Source of the DNA: COE1 sp949066965
GTDB taxonomy: Bacteria; Bacillota; Clostridia; Lachnospirales; Lachnospiraceae
Direction of reading: 5' to 3'
Length of the DNA: 64,000 nt
Assembly (NCBI GenBank): GCA_949066965.1
Contig: CARTDA010000009.1
Location: 45,745-109,744 of the forward strand
Position numbers and translations under genes: made by a program. Under the pieces are notes generated by a model. It did no database searches and was not told the origin of the DNA. It saw only the letters and a list, made by a program, of their open reading frames with translations. Shown here piece by piece: positions 50,406 through 59,618 of the stretch (its first letter is position 1; each line of letters begins with the position of its first letter).

Positions 50406-50434
50406 AGGGCGGACCGATTGGATCTGTCCGCCCT
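50406..50434 (-). promoter_or_regulatory. Intercistronic stem-loop after the xylan binding-protein gene
   Basis: Perfect 9-bp stem AGGGCGGAC/GTCCGCCCT with an 11-base loop between binding protein and first permease. It occupies the same relative place as the hairpin at 19416-19439 in the other importer operon. The T run is too short for a full terminator. Confidence 0.65.
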
Positions 50435-50454
50435 GTCTGATTGCTTATATGAAC

Positions 50455-52203
50455 TTAATTATACTTTGCAGCCTCCGCCATTCTGCGGTCGAGTTCCGCC
50501 TGCATCTCGTCAACAAATGCCTGTGGATTGCAGCCGTTGTATACTTCCATGTATTCTTCCCATGCGCCCTCAAAGTCGCTTGCCATAACTACCTTCGGAA
50601 GATATTCATGCTTTATTTCACCCATCTTTGTCCATGCCATGCCGCCTTCTGTAGCGGTTGTCATGTTGTTGGAGTAAGAGTACATCGGATACCATGGTCC
50701 CGGAGCTTCGCTTGTTCCAAGCATGTCTACATAAGTTTCTGCGCCATATGCCGCAAAGCACTCCTGTACATTCTTGCTTAAGCTGTCATAAAACTCCGCC
50801 GGCTGGTTCTCAGGCTTCATGGCATTGACCCCGTCCCTGCTTGTGCCCGTATACTGCGGGAAATATGAATATGTACATGCATGGGAAGCCTTGTATGCAG
50901 TATCCGAGGACTGCATTCTCATGTCTTCTGTCCGTGAAAACTCGCCGCTTTCTTCCACATTATAGTCCACATCCTTCACGCCCCAGAAACGAAGGTCATG
51001 CACTTCCTGATCCAGCAGATCGTTAATAAACTGCATTGCACCCTCGACATCCTTGCAGCTTGTCGTGATGGCAATTCCGCTTGCGACATTCAGCGTTCCG
51101 CCGGAATTGTGCCACTGGTTCTTGATGCCCTCATCAATCGTAATCGGAAGCGGCACATAGTTGCAGCCCTTGACATCAAGACCCTGCTGTTTCAAGGAAT
51201 CATTTACCGTGTACGCGAAATCCCACCACTGGTCAATCATGCCCAGCACACGTCCTGTAGAAAGCTTTGCGATATACTCGTCATATGTCTGTGTGAACGA
51301 TTCGGGATCCACAATGCCTTTCTGGAACTCCTCATTCAGCTTCTGGAAATATCTCTTTGCTGTTGGTGTCGTATTGTAGTCAATGATTGTGAGTGTTTCC
51401 GGATCAACGATACAGCTTCCGTCATTGGGATATCCGTCGAGGAACTGCGGCGCATTTTCAAGGCAGAAGTAACGCCAGTCATCGCACAGGATTGTATACG
51501 GAATATTTGTCGTGCCGTCTTCCATGGCAGGATTTGCCTCATTGTAGCTTTCAATCAGGTCAAAATACTGATCCATGGTATGTACCTCGGGATATCCTGC
51601 CCACTCAAGCACCCTTGTCTGAATCCAGAATGCCTCGTCATTGTGCGTTGTCGCCTTCTCTTCCCCATAGATGTTGCCAAACTGCTGTATCCAGTAGATA
51701 TGTCCGTCATCCTGCCTGAGTCTGTCCCACTCCTCCTCTGTCAGGAATTCCTTGATGTTCGGATACTTGTCAATGTAGTCATCCAGCGCCACCAGCGCGC
51801 CTGCATCATAAAGCTGTGCCATACCGTCACCGCCGTCAATAAAATCAGGATATTCGCCGCCTGCAATCAGCGTGCCGACTGCCTCCTGTGCCGACTGGCC
51901 TGTAAGCCATGTCTCTTTTACCTTTGCACCGATTTTTTCCGCAATCATCTGCTGAATCTCATTGTCATCATTAATCTCTGAACCGGGAACTGCAAAGAAC
52001 GCCGTGAACTCCTTTATTTCACCCGATCCGGATGCTTCCTTATTTCCGCTGTCCCCTGTCTGTGTGCCCGAATTGGCATTTGCATCTGCATCTGCATCTG
52101 CATTTGTGCCTGTCTGCGCGGAATCACCGCCGCCACAGCCTGTAAACATTGCCGACATCATCGCTGCTGCCAGCAAAACAGATAGTATTTTTTTCGTTTT
52201 CAT
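50455..52203 (-). CDS. Xylo-oligosaccharide ABC solute-binding lipoprotein
   Basis: 582 residues. The signal peptide ends in lipobox FTGC followed by a Gly/Asn/Asp/Ala-rich linker to about residue 60. The body is a family-1 type binding protein of the LplA/YtcQ group, which works with LplB/LplC permeases. Abundant Trp and Tyr (DDWRYFCLEN, DQWWDFAYTV, APGPWYPMYSYS) could line a sugar groove. GGAGG lies 6 bases before the ATG. It is the first gene after the yesN-like regulator, separated by 168 bases with a hairpin and AT-rich sequence where a promoter is expected. Confidence 0.9.
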   Translation of the reverse strand: MKTKKILSVLLAAAMMSAMFTGCGGGDSAQTGTNADADADANANSGTQTGDSGNKEASGSGEIKEFTAFFAVPGSEINDDNEIQQMIAEKIGAKVKETWLTGQSAQEAVGTLIAGGEYPDFIDGGDGMAQLYDAGALVALDDYIDKYPNIKEFLTEEEWDRLRQDDGHIYWIQQFGNIYGEEKATTHNDEAFWIQTRVLEWAGYPEVHTMDQYFDLIESYNEANPAMEDGTTNIPYTILCDDWRYFCLENAPQFLDGYPNDGSCIVDPETLTIIDYNTTPTAKRYFQKLNEEFQKGIVDPESFTQTYDEYIAKLSTGRVLGMIDQWWDFAYTVNDSLKQQGLDVKGCNYVPLPITIDEGIKNQWHNSGGTLNVASGIAITTSCKDVEGAMQFINDLLDQEVHDLRFWGVKDVDYNVEESGEFSRTEDMRMQSSDTAYKASHACTYSYFPQYTGTSRDGVNAMKPENQPAEFYDSLSKNVQECFAAYGAETYVDMLGTSEAPGPWYPMYSYSNNMTTATEGGMAWTKMGEIKHEYLPKVVMASDFEGAWEEYMEVYNGCNPQAFVDEMQAELDRRMAEAAKYN

Positions 52204-52371
52204 AAAAATCCTCCATTCCTGTCAATTGTCTGACTTCTTTATTCTTGTTCCGATAATATAATTCTACTTTAAAAACTGCCTAAAAAAACCCAACAAAGGA
52301 TATATAAAAACATAAAAAAGTATAGATTATAAACCCATACTTTTTCATATTGCACAATTTTTTCCTGTTCT
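52204..52371 (-). promoter_or_regulatory. Region between yesN-like gene and binding protein
   Basis: AT-rich 168 bases downstream of the regulator. Besides the hairpin at 52315-52345 there are T-rich tracts and several weak -10-like sites (TATATT, TTTAAA). A regulated start for the importer and xylanolytic genes is expected here, but no single promoter can be fixed. Confidence 0.4.
52315..52345 (-). terminator. Terminator-like hairpin after the yesN-like gene
   Basis: Stem AAAAAGTAT/ATACTTTTT (52315-52323 and 52337-52345), 26 bases after the stop codon, with A and T runs built into the stem so it could act in either direction. Confidence 0.5.
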
Positions 52372-53967
52372 CTAATTCTTATTTATGGATTGTTTCCTAA
52401 ATTTGGAGGGTGTACAGCCTTTTGCCGCAATGAATTTGTTGATAAAATAATCTGTGTTTTTATATCCCACATCCTCCGCAATCTTATAAATCTTGTCATC
52501 TGTCCGCACAAGCATCTGTGCCGCCTGCTCAATGCGGTAATTGTTCAGGTAGTCCTTAAAGGACTGATTATATTTTTTCCGGAATATCTGTCCCAGATAG
52601 GCATTGTTGATGTAGTATTTCTGTCCTAAATCCCGCAGTGTCAGATTTTCCGCATAGCGCTCCCTGACCTCCTGCTCAATCAGGGACAGCACGCCCCTTG
52701 ACACATTCTTCCTTAACTGCGCGAGATATTCCGCATACTCGCATGCAAACCTTGCCAGATGGATCCTGCTCCCCCTTTTCACGCCGTCCTCGAAGGCGCT
52801 CTCACTGATCAGGTGCAGGATTTCTTCCTGATTGACGCAGTCATCCTGCTCCGTTGCGACATGAATCAGCTGGAACAAAAGATAATTGATATTGAGGTTG
52901 ACGGTCTCCCCCATCGCCCCCATCCTGCGCAGTTCTTCGTACAGCCTGTCCACCGCCTCGTGAATCCGCATCCTGTCATTCTGCTCTATGGCGGAAATCA
53001 GGTTGTCAAGCTCAGTCTTGCACAGAAGGATGCCGCCGCTGTTCACCTGAATCTCCTCCTCGTAAAAATAGATACTTTTCTGGTCATGGAATGCCTGAAG
53101 GGAGTTCAGCATACAAGCCGTACCGTAAGATTTTGAGACAGCAGCGATATCCGGCACCTTCTTTCCCACCAGCATTACCAGCTTCTGGTTCAGTGTCACA
53201 TTCAGGTAGCTTAAAAGCTTTTCCAGATACTCCTTTTCCGTGCAGTCATTTTTTGCCGCCATGTAATCACAGTAGATAAAACCCACATCATATATATTTC
53301 CTTCCGAAGAGACATCAAGAATGCAGTGTGCCTCATCTTCTTTCAGGAATTCACTGCACCCCTGATATAGCTTCCGCTGCCGGGAACGTGTCTCCATATC
53401 CTCCACATCTTCCGGATTCATGGCATCCATCAGCTGTATGTCAATATACCTGACCCCATCGGAAAGATGCATGTGGTTCACGACATATTCCAGATTCATC
53501 CCATCATACTTGCCAAGCAGCAGGGATATCACGTTCCTCGCCAGATATGCGCGTTCAAGCTTCCTCTTGTCCTCCTGCCGCTGGATTTCTGTCGCTGACA
53601 TGTTGGCAGCTTTTCGGATAATTTCCGTCAGCACATCTTTCTCAACGGGTTTCAGCACATAGTCCATGCAGGAATAGCGTATCGCCTGCTGCGCATAGGA
53701 AAAATCACTGTAGCCGCTTAATATGACAAAATACGCGTCCGAAACCTGCTCCCTGCGTATGGTTTCCAAAAGCTCCAGTCCTGTCATTTCCGGCATCTTG
53801 ATGTCCGCTATAATCAAATCGACCTTATTTGACCGCAGATATGCCAACGCTTCCTTCCCATTTTGTGCCGTTGCAGCAATTTCGCACCCCTCTTTTTCCC
53901 AGTCAAGAAGCAGGGAAAGTCCCTGTACGATAAACGGTTCGTCATCAACCAGCAATACCTTCAACAT
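52372..53967 (-). CDS. YesN-type response regulator with AraC DNA-binding domain
   Basis: 531 residues from ATG 53967 (starts MLKVLLVDDEPF, GGAG upstream); longer starts overlap the kinase gene and add no homologous sequence. Residues 1-120 are a receiver domain with phospho-accepting Asp in LIIADIKMPEMTG near 53 and the Thr/Ser-Lys pair in LSGYSD and LKPVEK. A long middle region (about 130-420) is typical of YesN proteins. The last about 100 residues are AraC helix-turn-helix motifs (LTLRDLGQKYYINNAYLGQIFRKKYN; KIAEDVGYKNTDYFINKF). It pairs with the kinase 22 bases upstream and probably activates the importer and xylan genes that follow. Confidence 0.92.
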   Translation of the reverse strand: MLKVLLVDDEPFIVQGLSLLLDWEKEGCEIAATAQNGKEALAYLRSNKVDLIIADIKMPEMTGLELLETIRREQVSDAYFVILSGYSDFSYAQQAIRYSCMDYVLKPVEKDVLTEIIRKAANMSATEIQRQEDKRKLERAYLARNVISLLLGKYDGMNLEYVVNHMHLSDGVRYIDIQLMDAMNPEDVEDMETRSRQRKLYQGCSEFLKEDEAHCILDVSSEGNIYDVGFIYCDYMAAKNDCTEKEYLEKLLSYLNVTLNQKLVMLVGKKVPDIAAVSKSYGTACMLNSLQAFHDQKSIYFYEEEIQVNSGGILLCKTELDNLISAIEQNDRMRIHEAVDRLYEELRRMGAMGETVNLNINYLLFQLIHVATEQDDCVNQEEILHLISESAFEDGVKRGSRIHLARFACEYAEYLAQLRKNVSRGVLSLIEQEVRERYAENLTLRDLGQKYYINNAYLGQIFRKKYNQSFKDYLNNYRIEQAAQMLVRTDDKIYKIAEDVGYKNTDYFINKFIAAKGCTPSKFRKQSINKN

Positions 53968-53989
53968 ATTTCTCCACACCTCCAAATTT

Positions 53990-55720
53990 CTATGATGCTT
54001 CATGCGGTATCCGTATCTGTACCATCGTTCCAACGCCTTTTTCGCTCTCGAGTGCAAACCTTGCCCGATTCTCTGTTACCATCTTTATACGCAGGCATGC
54101 ATTTATCATCCCTACCCGGCCTCTTTCCCGCAGGCGGTCAATGCTCGCAGTCTGCATCCTGTCAAGAAGCTTCTGCCGCTCTTCCTCTTCCATTCCGCTG
54201 CCGGTATCTTCCACTTCTATGCATAATTCTTCTTTTTCCATATAGATGCGCACAAAAATCCACCCCTGTGTCGTCTTACTTTCAATTCCATGAATGCAGG
54301 CATTCTCGACAAATGTGACCACAGTCAGTTTTGGGATATTAACCGCCAGGCATTCCTCCTCCACATCAAGTTCATACGACAGTCTGTCGCCAAACCGGTA
54401 TTTCTGCAATCCAAGGTATGCCTTGACAAACTCCATCTCCTTACCGATTTCCACGGTATCGGTTGCCCAGTCTACATTCTGCCGCTCCATGACAGCGAGC
54501 TTCTCTACCATTTCTGCAATCTCGGACTCATTGTGAAGGACACAGTGCATCCGTATCGTTTCAAGCGCATTAAACAAAAAGTGCGGATTTATCTGGCTGT
54601 GAAGCGCGAGCAGCTCCGCATTCTGCCTTGCAATATCCATCTCCTGTTCCCGAATGCGATCCTTGTATACGGTCTGTATCAGGTCGTTCGTCCGCACTGC
54701 CATCCTGTTGTAATTTTCCATCAGCCTGCCAATCTCATCATTGCCGCTAATCTCCTCAATCCGGCTTAACTCCTCGTCTCCCACGTTATCAAACACCTGG
54801 CTGAGCTGTTCTATCCGCATTGTAAGCGAACGGTTCAGCTCTTTCATCAGCTTCCATGGAAGAATCGCGTTCGTGAGTATCAGCAGCGCAATCAGCGGCA
54901 TATTATCCCAAAGGTCACCAAGCACATCCGTCTCCGGATCCAGAATATATATCTGCAGCGCACTGCCATACAGCATTATCTCCTTGCCCATGCCGACCTT
55001 GTCTTTCAGCGTAAACCGGGTAAAATTCTGATTGATACTGCTATGCCCGTCATTTGCCAGCAGGATCCTGTCACCCTGACAGATATATACGGGAAATTCA
55101 TATCCCACCTTCACCAGTCCACGCACCATATTGCCGTAATCAAGCTCAATTTTCAAAAATTTTTCGCACCTGCTCCCGCTGAAAAAATCCAATCTTTTCA
55201 AAAACAATACCTTACGTTTGGCCTCCACTGCCGGACTCTTTTCATCATCATAGTAAAAATACAGCATTGTGTCCTGCCCGGAATCCTCAAACGTCTGATA
55301 CCACCTGGTATTTTCTATCGCCGACAGCTGCGAGAACTCGCCCCCGTTTACAATGGTGGGATTATCCGCGTACATGGTGATGATTGTGTTATCCATTCCT
55401 GCCCCGCCCTTAAACAGCGTCGTTTTCACAAAGTCCTGATACGCCTCGACATATGCAAGCGCATCTGCATAGTCACGGTTCAGATACCGTTCAATATATT
55501 CATTCATGTAAATCTGCTTTGCCGTCGCAGCCGCATAATCGATGTTGTTTGTCAGGCTGTACTGTATGGCGCTTGCCTCATTTTCCATGGCATGGCGCTG
55601 CTTTGCATGCTGGTTATTCAGCACAATATACAGCACAGCACTGTCCGTGACAACCAGCGGAAGCAAGACGCACATCACATACAGGATGGTCAGCTTTCTG
55701 CTCAGTCTGATATTGTTCAT
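53990..55720 (-). CDS. YesM-type sensor histidine kinase
   Basis: 576 residues from ATG 55720. Two membrane segments (about 9-30 and 270-295) frame a dCache-like extracellular sensor. A HAMP linker follows, then the His-kinase motif LHSQINPHFLFNALETI with phospho-His near residue 378, and an ATPase domain with VTFVENACIHGIES and VEDTGSGMEEEE. The start is uncertain: the best ribosome binding site (GGAGG, 55756-55752) is 7 bases before ATA at 55744 and far from ATG 55720, while ATG 55762 lies upstream of it. It follows the chemoreceptor gene by 43 bases or more, in the same direction. The likely stimulus is a xylan-derived sugar or binding-protein complex, by context. Confidence 0.88.
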   Translation of the reverse strand: MNNIRLSRKLTILYVMCVLLPLVVTDSAVLYIVLNNQHAKQRHAMENEASAIQYSLTNNIDYAAATAKQIYMNEYIERYLNRDYADALAYVEAYQDFVKTTLFKGGAGMDNTIITMYADNPTIVNGGEFSQLSAIENTRWYQTFEDSGQDTMLYFYYDDEKSPAVEAKRKVLFLKRLDFFSGSRCEKFLKIELDYGNMVRGLVKVGYEFPVYICQGDRILLANDGHSSINQNFTRFTLKDKVGMGKEIMLYGSALQIYILDPETDVLGDLWDNMPLIALLILTNAILPWKLMKELNRSLTMRIEQLSQVFDNVGDEELSRIEEISGNDEIGRLMENYNRMAVRTNDLIQTVYKDRIREQEMDIARQNAELLALHSQINPHFLFNALETIRMHCVLHNESEIAEMVEKLAVMERQNVDWATDTVEIGKEMEFVKAYLGLQKYRFGDRLSYELDVEEECLAVNIPKLTVVTFVENACIHGIESKTTQGWIFVRIYMEKEELCIEVEDTGSGMEEEERQKLLDRMQTASIDRLRERGRVGMINACLRIKMVTENRARFALESEKGVGTMVQIRIPHEAS

Positions 55721-55751
55721 AAACTGATAAAATTTGAATATTATAGTCCCA

Positions 55752-55756
55752 CCTCC
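55752..55756 (-). promoter_or_regulatory. Ribosome binding site with ambiguous start
   Basis: GGAGG on the minus strand lies 7 bases before ATA codons (55744, 55741) in the kinase frame and 31 bases before the first downstream ATG. Either a non-standard ATA start is used or the ATG at 55720 works without a near site. Confidence 0.45.
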
Positions 55757-55805
55757 CTGCATGCTTTATTATGCATCAAATCAGACGGAAAAACAAGGAT
55801 GCCTG

Positions 55806-57854
55806 TCAATACTTAAATTTATTGACTATCTCCTCCAAACTGCCTGCCATCTGCGTATTTTCATCGGACTGACCTTTAATCTCAGCAGCAATATCCGCTG
55901 TATATTCGCTTTTTTTCACAATTTCACTAATCGCACCGCTGTTCTGAAACGATACATTTTTCACATCCATAGCATTATCAAAAATTTGACCAACGGATAT
56001 CTTCAGGTTCCCAATCAGTACATCCAGCTCTTCAACGCCCTGCTTAATCTTCTCTGCCGAGGAGCTGTACTCACTGGACTTTCCGGCAAGGTCGCCAAAA
56101 CTCTCCAGAACCTCTGATTCCATATATTTCATTATATTATCAACACATCCGTTAACTTCCTCAATACTGTCATTGGAAGATGCGCACAATTCCCTGATTC
56201 GTGCCGCAGTTTTCTTGGAAGTATCCGCAAGCTTACCAATTTCCCCGGCAACTACCGCAAATCCCCGTCCCGTTTCTCCGGATCTTGCCGCTTCTATCGA
56301 AGCATTGATTGACAAAAGATTTGTCTGATTGGCAATCTCCAAAATCTCTGATGCCATTCCATTAATCTGTGACAGGCTGTTTAAGCGGTCCAACGCCCCC
56401 TGAACAGAAACCTTTGTTGCATCCAGTCTCTCTTTTGTATTATGAAAAGAGCAGTTCGCACTTTCTTTCATCTGATTCGCACCGGCAAACATAACATCAC
56501 TGGACTCCGAACTGCTTTTGATATTTGTCATAACTTCCCCAATTGACTGGTTTATACTGTTAATTTCATCATTTATTTTTTTAACTGCATCACTGACATG
56601 ATCCAGACTTGCCGAAAGCTGCTGTGTCGTCGCAATATTATCAGCAACGCAGTCCACCAGATTTGCCGAGGATCCCTTAAGCGCCGCTGCCTTGTTGTCC
56701 AGCTTTGTGCAGCATCCTTTCATCGTACCCACAATACCATTCAATGATTCGATTACGTCACGGGAAGCACATGCTATTTCCCCTAGCTCGTCATTTCGAT
56801 TCACATATTTTCCCATGCTCCCATCATCCGTAATATCATAGTCCGCGACCTGCCGCAGCGCTTTTGTAATCGGGGATAGCGGCTTCATATACCTTGAAAT
56901 AATAAGATATGACACGCTAATCAGAAACAGCAATGCAATACCACAAAGCACCAGCAGCTGTATCCTAGCTGTGTTTACTGTAGCAAAAATTTCATCTGTC
57001 GTATCAGACAGCAAAAACATCCAGTTTCTATCCGGAATATAGTGATAAGCTGCAATATTGTGCACTCCATCCTCATCATATTCCATGTAATCGGTAACTG
57101 CCTTCCCACTGCTTTGCCTTAATCTTGCAAGCATATCGACCACGTATTTTTCCTCTGCGACACTCCCACACATTTCTTCGCTATCATGAAAGATGTACTC
57201 GCCTGTCTGTGTGTTAATCAGATAATATTTGGCATGGTCCAGTCCAGCGTTTGGCAGTCCGTCCAGCATCTCTTTCAGACCAGAAATATAGATTCCGGCA
57301 CCTACCAACCCAATGGGTTCCCCCTTTTCATCCATGCAGGCTCGATACATGGAAATAATCTGCTGCCCGCTCACCGGCGAAAAGATAAATCCCACATTAT
57401 ATACGCCCTCTGCCGCAAGCATAAAATCCTGTAATGCTTTGAGCGACTCTCCTTCTCGCGTAGTGATTCCGACAACAGCAGCATTCGTATGCGCAAGCAC
57501 ATGCGTATTCCATTCACTGACATATATCCCCTCCAGATTTTCAATATCCCCGCTATATATTTCCGTATACTTCTGGGCTTCAGCGGCGGCTTTCTCATCT
57601 GTCGGATCCAAAAGGAGCTTCTTGATCTCACCTGCCCTGCTGTATGCAGTCAGATAACTTTCTGTCTCATGTACATAATTCTCTATTATCTGTGAACGCT
57701 CGTCAACAATTGTCTTCATACTGTTTATCGTGCTTTCCCTGATACTTTTTGTATTTGTACTTTCCACAAACATATACAAAACAGCAAAAATAATAATCTG
57801 TGCTACCAGCACCGCTCTGGTAATTTTGTAGGTAACCTTTATCTTTCGTCTCAA
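55806..57854 (-). CDS. Methyl-accepting chemotaxis protein with dCache sensor
   Basis: 682 residues. TTG start at 57854 with GGAGG 8 bases upstream. Membrane segments at about 9-30 and 298-320 enclose a dCache sensor (YSGDIENLEGIYVSEWNTHVLAHTN, VNFIFSPVSGQQIISMYRAC-like, GAGIYISGLKEML). A HAMP domain (about 320-375) and a methyl-accepting signalling domain follow, with the conserved tip IANQTNLLSINASIEAARSGETGRGFAVVAGEI at about 500-545. There is no CBM insert in this one. It lies between the esterase and the YesMN pair, so its ligand may be a xylan breakdown product. Confidence 0.9.
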   Translation of the reverse strand: MRRKIKVTYKITRAVLVAQIIIFAVLYMFVESTNTKSIRESTINSMKTIVDERSQIIENYVHETESYLTAYSRAGEIKKLLLDPTDEKAAAEAQKYTEIYSGDIENLEGIYVSEWNTHVLAHTNAAVVGITTREGESLKALQDFMLAAEGVYNVGFIFSPVSGQQIISMYRACMDEKGEPIGLVGAGIYISGLKEMLDGLPNAGLDHAKYYLINTQTGEYIFHDSEEMCGSVAEEKYVVDMLARLRQSSGKAVTDYMEYDEDGVHNIAAYHYIPDRNWMFLLSDTTDEIFATVNTARIQLLVLCGIALLFLISVSYLIISRYMKPLSPITKALRQVADYDITDDGSMGKYVNRNDELGEIACASRDVIESLNGIVGTMKGCCTKLDNKAAALKGSSANLVDCVADNIATTQQLSASLDHVSDAVKKINDEINSINQSIGEVMTNIKSSSESSDVMFAGANQMKESANCSFHNTKERLDATKVSVQGALDRLNSLSQINGMASEILEIANQTNLLSINASIEAARSGETGRGFAVVAGEIGKLADTSKKTAARIRELCASSNDSIEEVNGCVDNIMKYMESEVLESFGDLAGKSSEYSSSAEKIKQGVEELDVLIGNLKISVGQIFDNAMDVKNVSFQNSGAISEIVKKSEYTADIAAEIKGQSDENTQMAGSLEEIVNKFKY

Positions 57855-57862
57855 TATCTTAT

Positions 57863-57867
57863 CCTCC
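57863..57867 (-). promoter_or_regulatory. Ribosome binding site for the TTG-started chemoreceptor
   Basis: GGAGG on the minus strand, 8 bases before TTG at 57854; no ATG is nearby in frame before the first membrane segment. Confidence 0.7.
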
Positions 57868-57896
57868 GATGAACCATTATCTCCAAAGCACCGTCC

Positions 57897-59618
57897 TCAG
57901 GAGACATATCCAAAACCAAGAATCGTAAACTGTCTGCCCTCGCACCCCGGCTCCATGGCAATCATAACCGTATGCATCCGGCTTTCCTTATCATTGAAAA
58001 TAATCCTTGCATTGCAGTGAATCCATCCCACTTCGCGCGGGTCAAGCACAAAAGCCATCCTGTCGTCTATATATACATTTGCTTTCCCCACATCACAGTC
58101 TGCCGAATCCTTGAACAAAATCAACAGCGCCCTGCATTCTATTTTCATCACAAACGGCCTGCTGCCGTCCTTGTGGAACCAGTTGTGCGGAAACTGCGGT
58201 GTCTGTACGGTATCCTTATTGCGCTCCACAGACTGTAACCGATCATCTATATTGCAAAAATCGCCGCAGTCAATCACCGCCCCCGCCGTATTGTCTTTGC
58301 GGTCAAGCAGATGCACATCCTCGAAATCCGATCCGATTGCATATGTGTCAGGAAGTTCAGCCTCAATCCCTATATCGTCCGCATTCCTTTGATCGATCTC
58401 ATGAAACAGATTCAACAAACAGTCTGCAATGATCCTGTGCCCTACATTGCTTGGATGATAAATATCGTAAAAAAACTGGTTTTTCGACAGTACCCTTCCT
58501 TTTTCCCTGCTCCATGAAAACTGCTCCGTCACGGCATCCTTTATGCTTATCATCGGCAGATGATAATGGTACCCCACAGGGCTCAGCCGCTCCTGCAGGT
58601 TCCAGTCATAAGAGAACACCAGAAAAAGCAAAATCACCGCCGGATGATTCGGCAGTTTCAATATTTTGCGCACAAGGCTCTCATAACACACCCCTTTGGT
58701 CTCGTCGCCTTCATCATTGACGGCATATTCCACTACAACCAGATCCGGATTACATTCCCCATAGTCAAGAATGTCCCTCTCAAACCGGACCACTCCAAGT
58801 TCTGAAGCGGTTCCGCCAACTCCCGCTTTTACAAACCGGACATTGCCGCCGGTTCCATATCGGTCCGCAAACGCCCTGTATGACCGATATGCATAACAGT
58901 TCGTATGGATTGGTACGGCTCCTGCTCCCTGTGTTATGGAACCGCCTATGTAGGCAAGGGTCACTTGTCCGCCATTTTTTGCCTTATCTATGACTTTTTT
59001 TATTTTTGTCATATTTCCCATTGACATGACAGAGCGCGCTATCATATCCTGATATGCCTTTGCAGTATAGTCAATGTCAAAATCCTCTATCACCTCCGGC
59101 GCCGCAAACCCATCATTTAAATACAGTTTCACATTCACGGCCGCTACCGTTTCCGGCTCATCAAACACGAAGCGAATCTGCCCTGGCACATTATCGTCCC
59201 CGGACCATTCTTCCTCCTCTAACGCATATACATGCTCCATCCCGTCACAGTACACCGTATGGCAGATAGATGTTCCTGAATGATAGATGTCTGTTTTCCC
59301 ATACATCTGAAACACAAAATCCGCTTTCCGGCTGCTGTCCTGCGCCGACACGGTCACACCAATACTATGTACCAGTTTTCTGAATCCTTCTGTCGTCTCC
59401 AGCAGCTTCAGCATACTCTGGTCACTGATATTGCCTGTTATTCTGGCGCTGTCCGTAATCCTGCCATTATCCTGGTACAGAAACTGTATTCCCCTGCCAT
59501 CCGGCTGCGGACTTGCAAAAATTTCCTTTTCCCGTACCAGATAAAAAAAAGGTCTTTTTGCCACCGGATCCGCCGGCGCAGCTACTCCCTTGCCCATCTC
59601 CTGTTCCTCCTTGTCCAT
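57897..59618 (-). CDS. Cytosolic SGNH/GDSL-type esterase, candidate acetyl-xylan esterase
   Basis: 573 residues, no signal peptide. A beta-rich N-terminal region (about 20-190) precedes the SGNH fold: block I YIGGSITQGAG (Ser near 227), block III VVEYAVNDEGDE (Asn) and block V YDIYHPSNVGHRIIADCL (Asp and His near 385-392). A further beta-rich domain (about 410-573) ends the protein. The order beta-sandwich then SGNH resembles carbohydrate esterases such as CE2, and two- or three-part acetylesterases of gut Firmicutes, but I cannot fix the family. Its place in the xylan operon argues for deacetylation of imported xylo-oligosaccharides. Its start overlaps the GGDEF gene's stop by one base (TAATG). 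Confidence 0.75.
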   Translation of the reverse strand: MDKEEQEMGKGVAAPADPVAKRPFFYLVREKEIFASPQPDGRGIQFLYQDNGRITDSARITGNISDQSMLKLLETTEGFRKLVHSIGVTVSAQDSSRKADFVFQMYGKTDIYHSGTSICHTVYCDGMEHVYALEEEEWSGDDNVPGQIRFVFDEPETVAAVNVKLYLNDGFAAPEVIEDFDIDYTAKAYQDMIARSVMSMGNMTKIKKVIDKAKNGGQVTLAYIGGSITQGAGAVPIHTNCYAYRSYRAFADRYGTGGNVRFVKAGVGGTASELGVVRFERDILDYGECNPDLVVVEYAVNDEGDETKGVCYESLVRKILKLPNHPAVILLFLVFSYDWNLQERLSPVGYHYHLPMISIKDAVTEQFSWSREKGRVLSKNQFFYDIYHPSNVGHRIIADCLLNLFHEIDQRNADDIGIEAELPDTYAIGSDFEDVHLLDRKDNTAGAVIDCGDFCNIDDRLQSVERNKDTVQTPQFPHNWFHKDGSRPFVMKIECRALLILFKDSADCDVGKANVYIDDRMAFVLDPREVGWIHCNARIIFNDKESRMHTVMIAMEPGCEGRQFTILGFGYVS

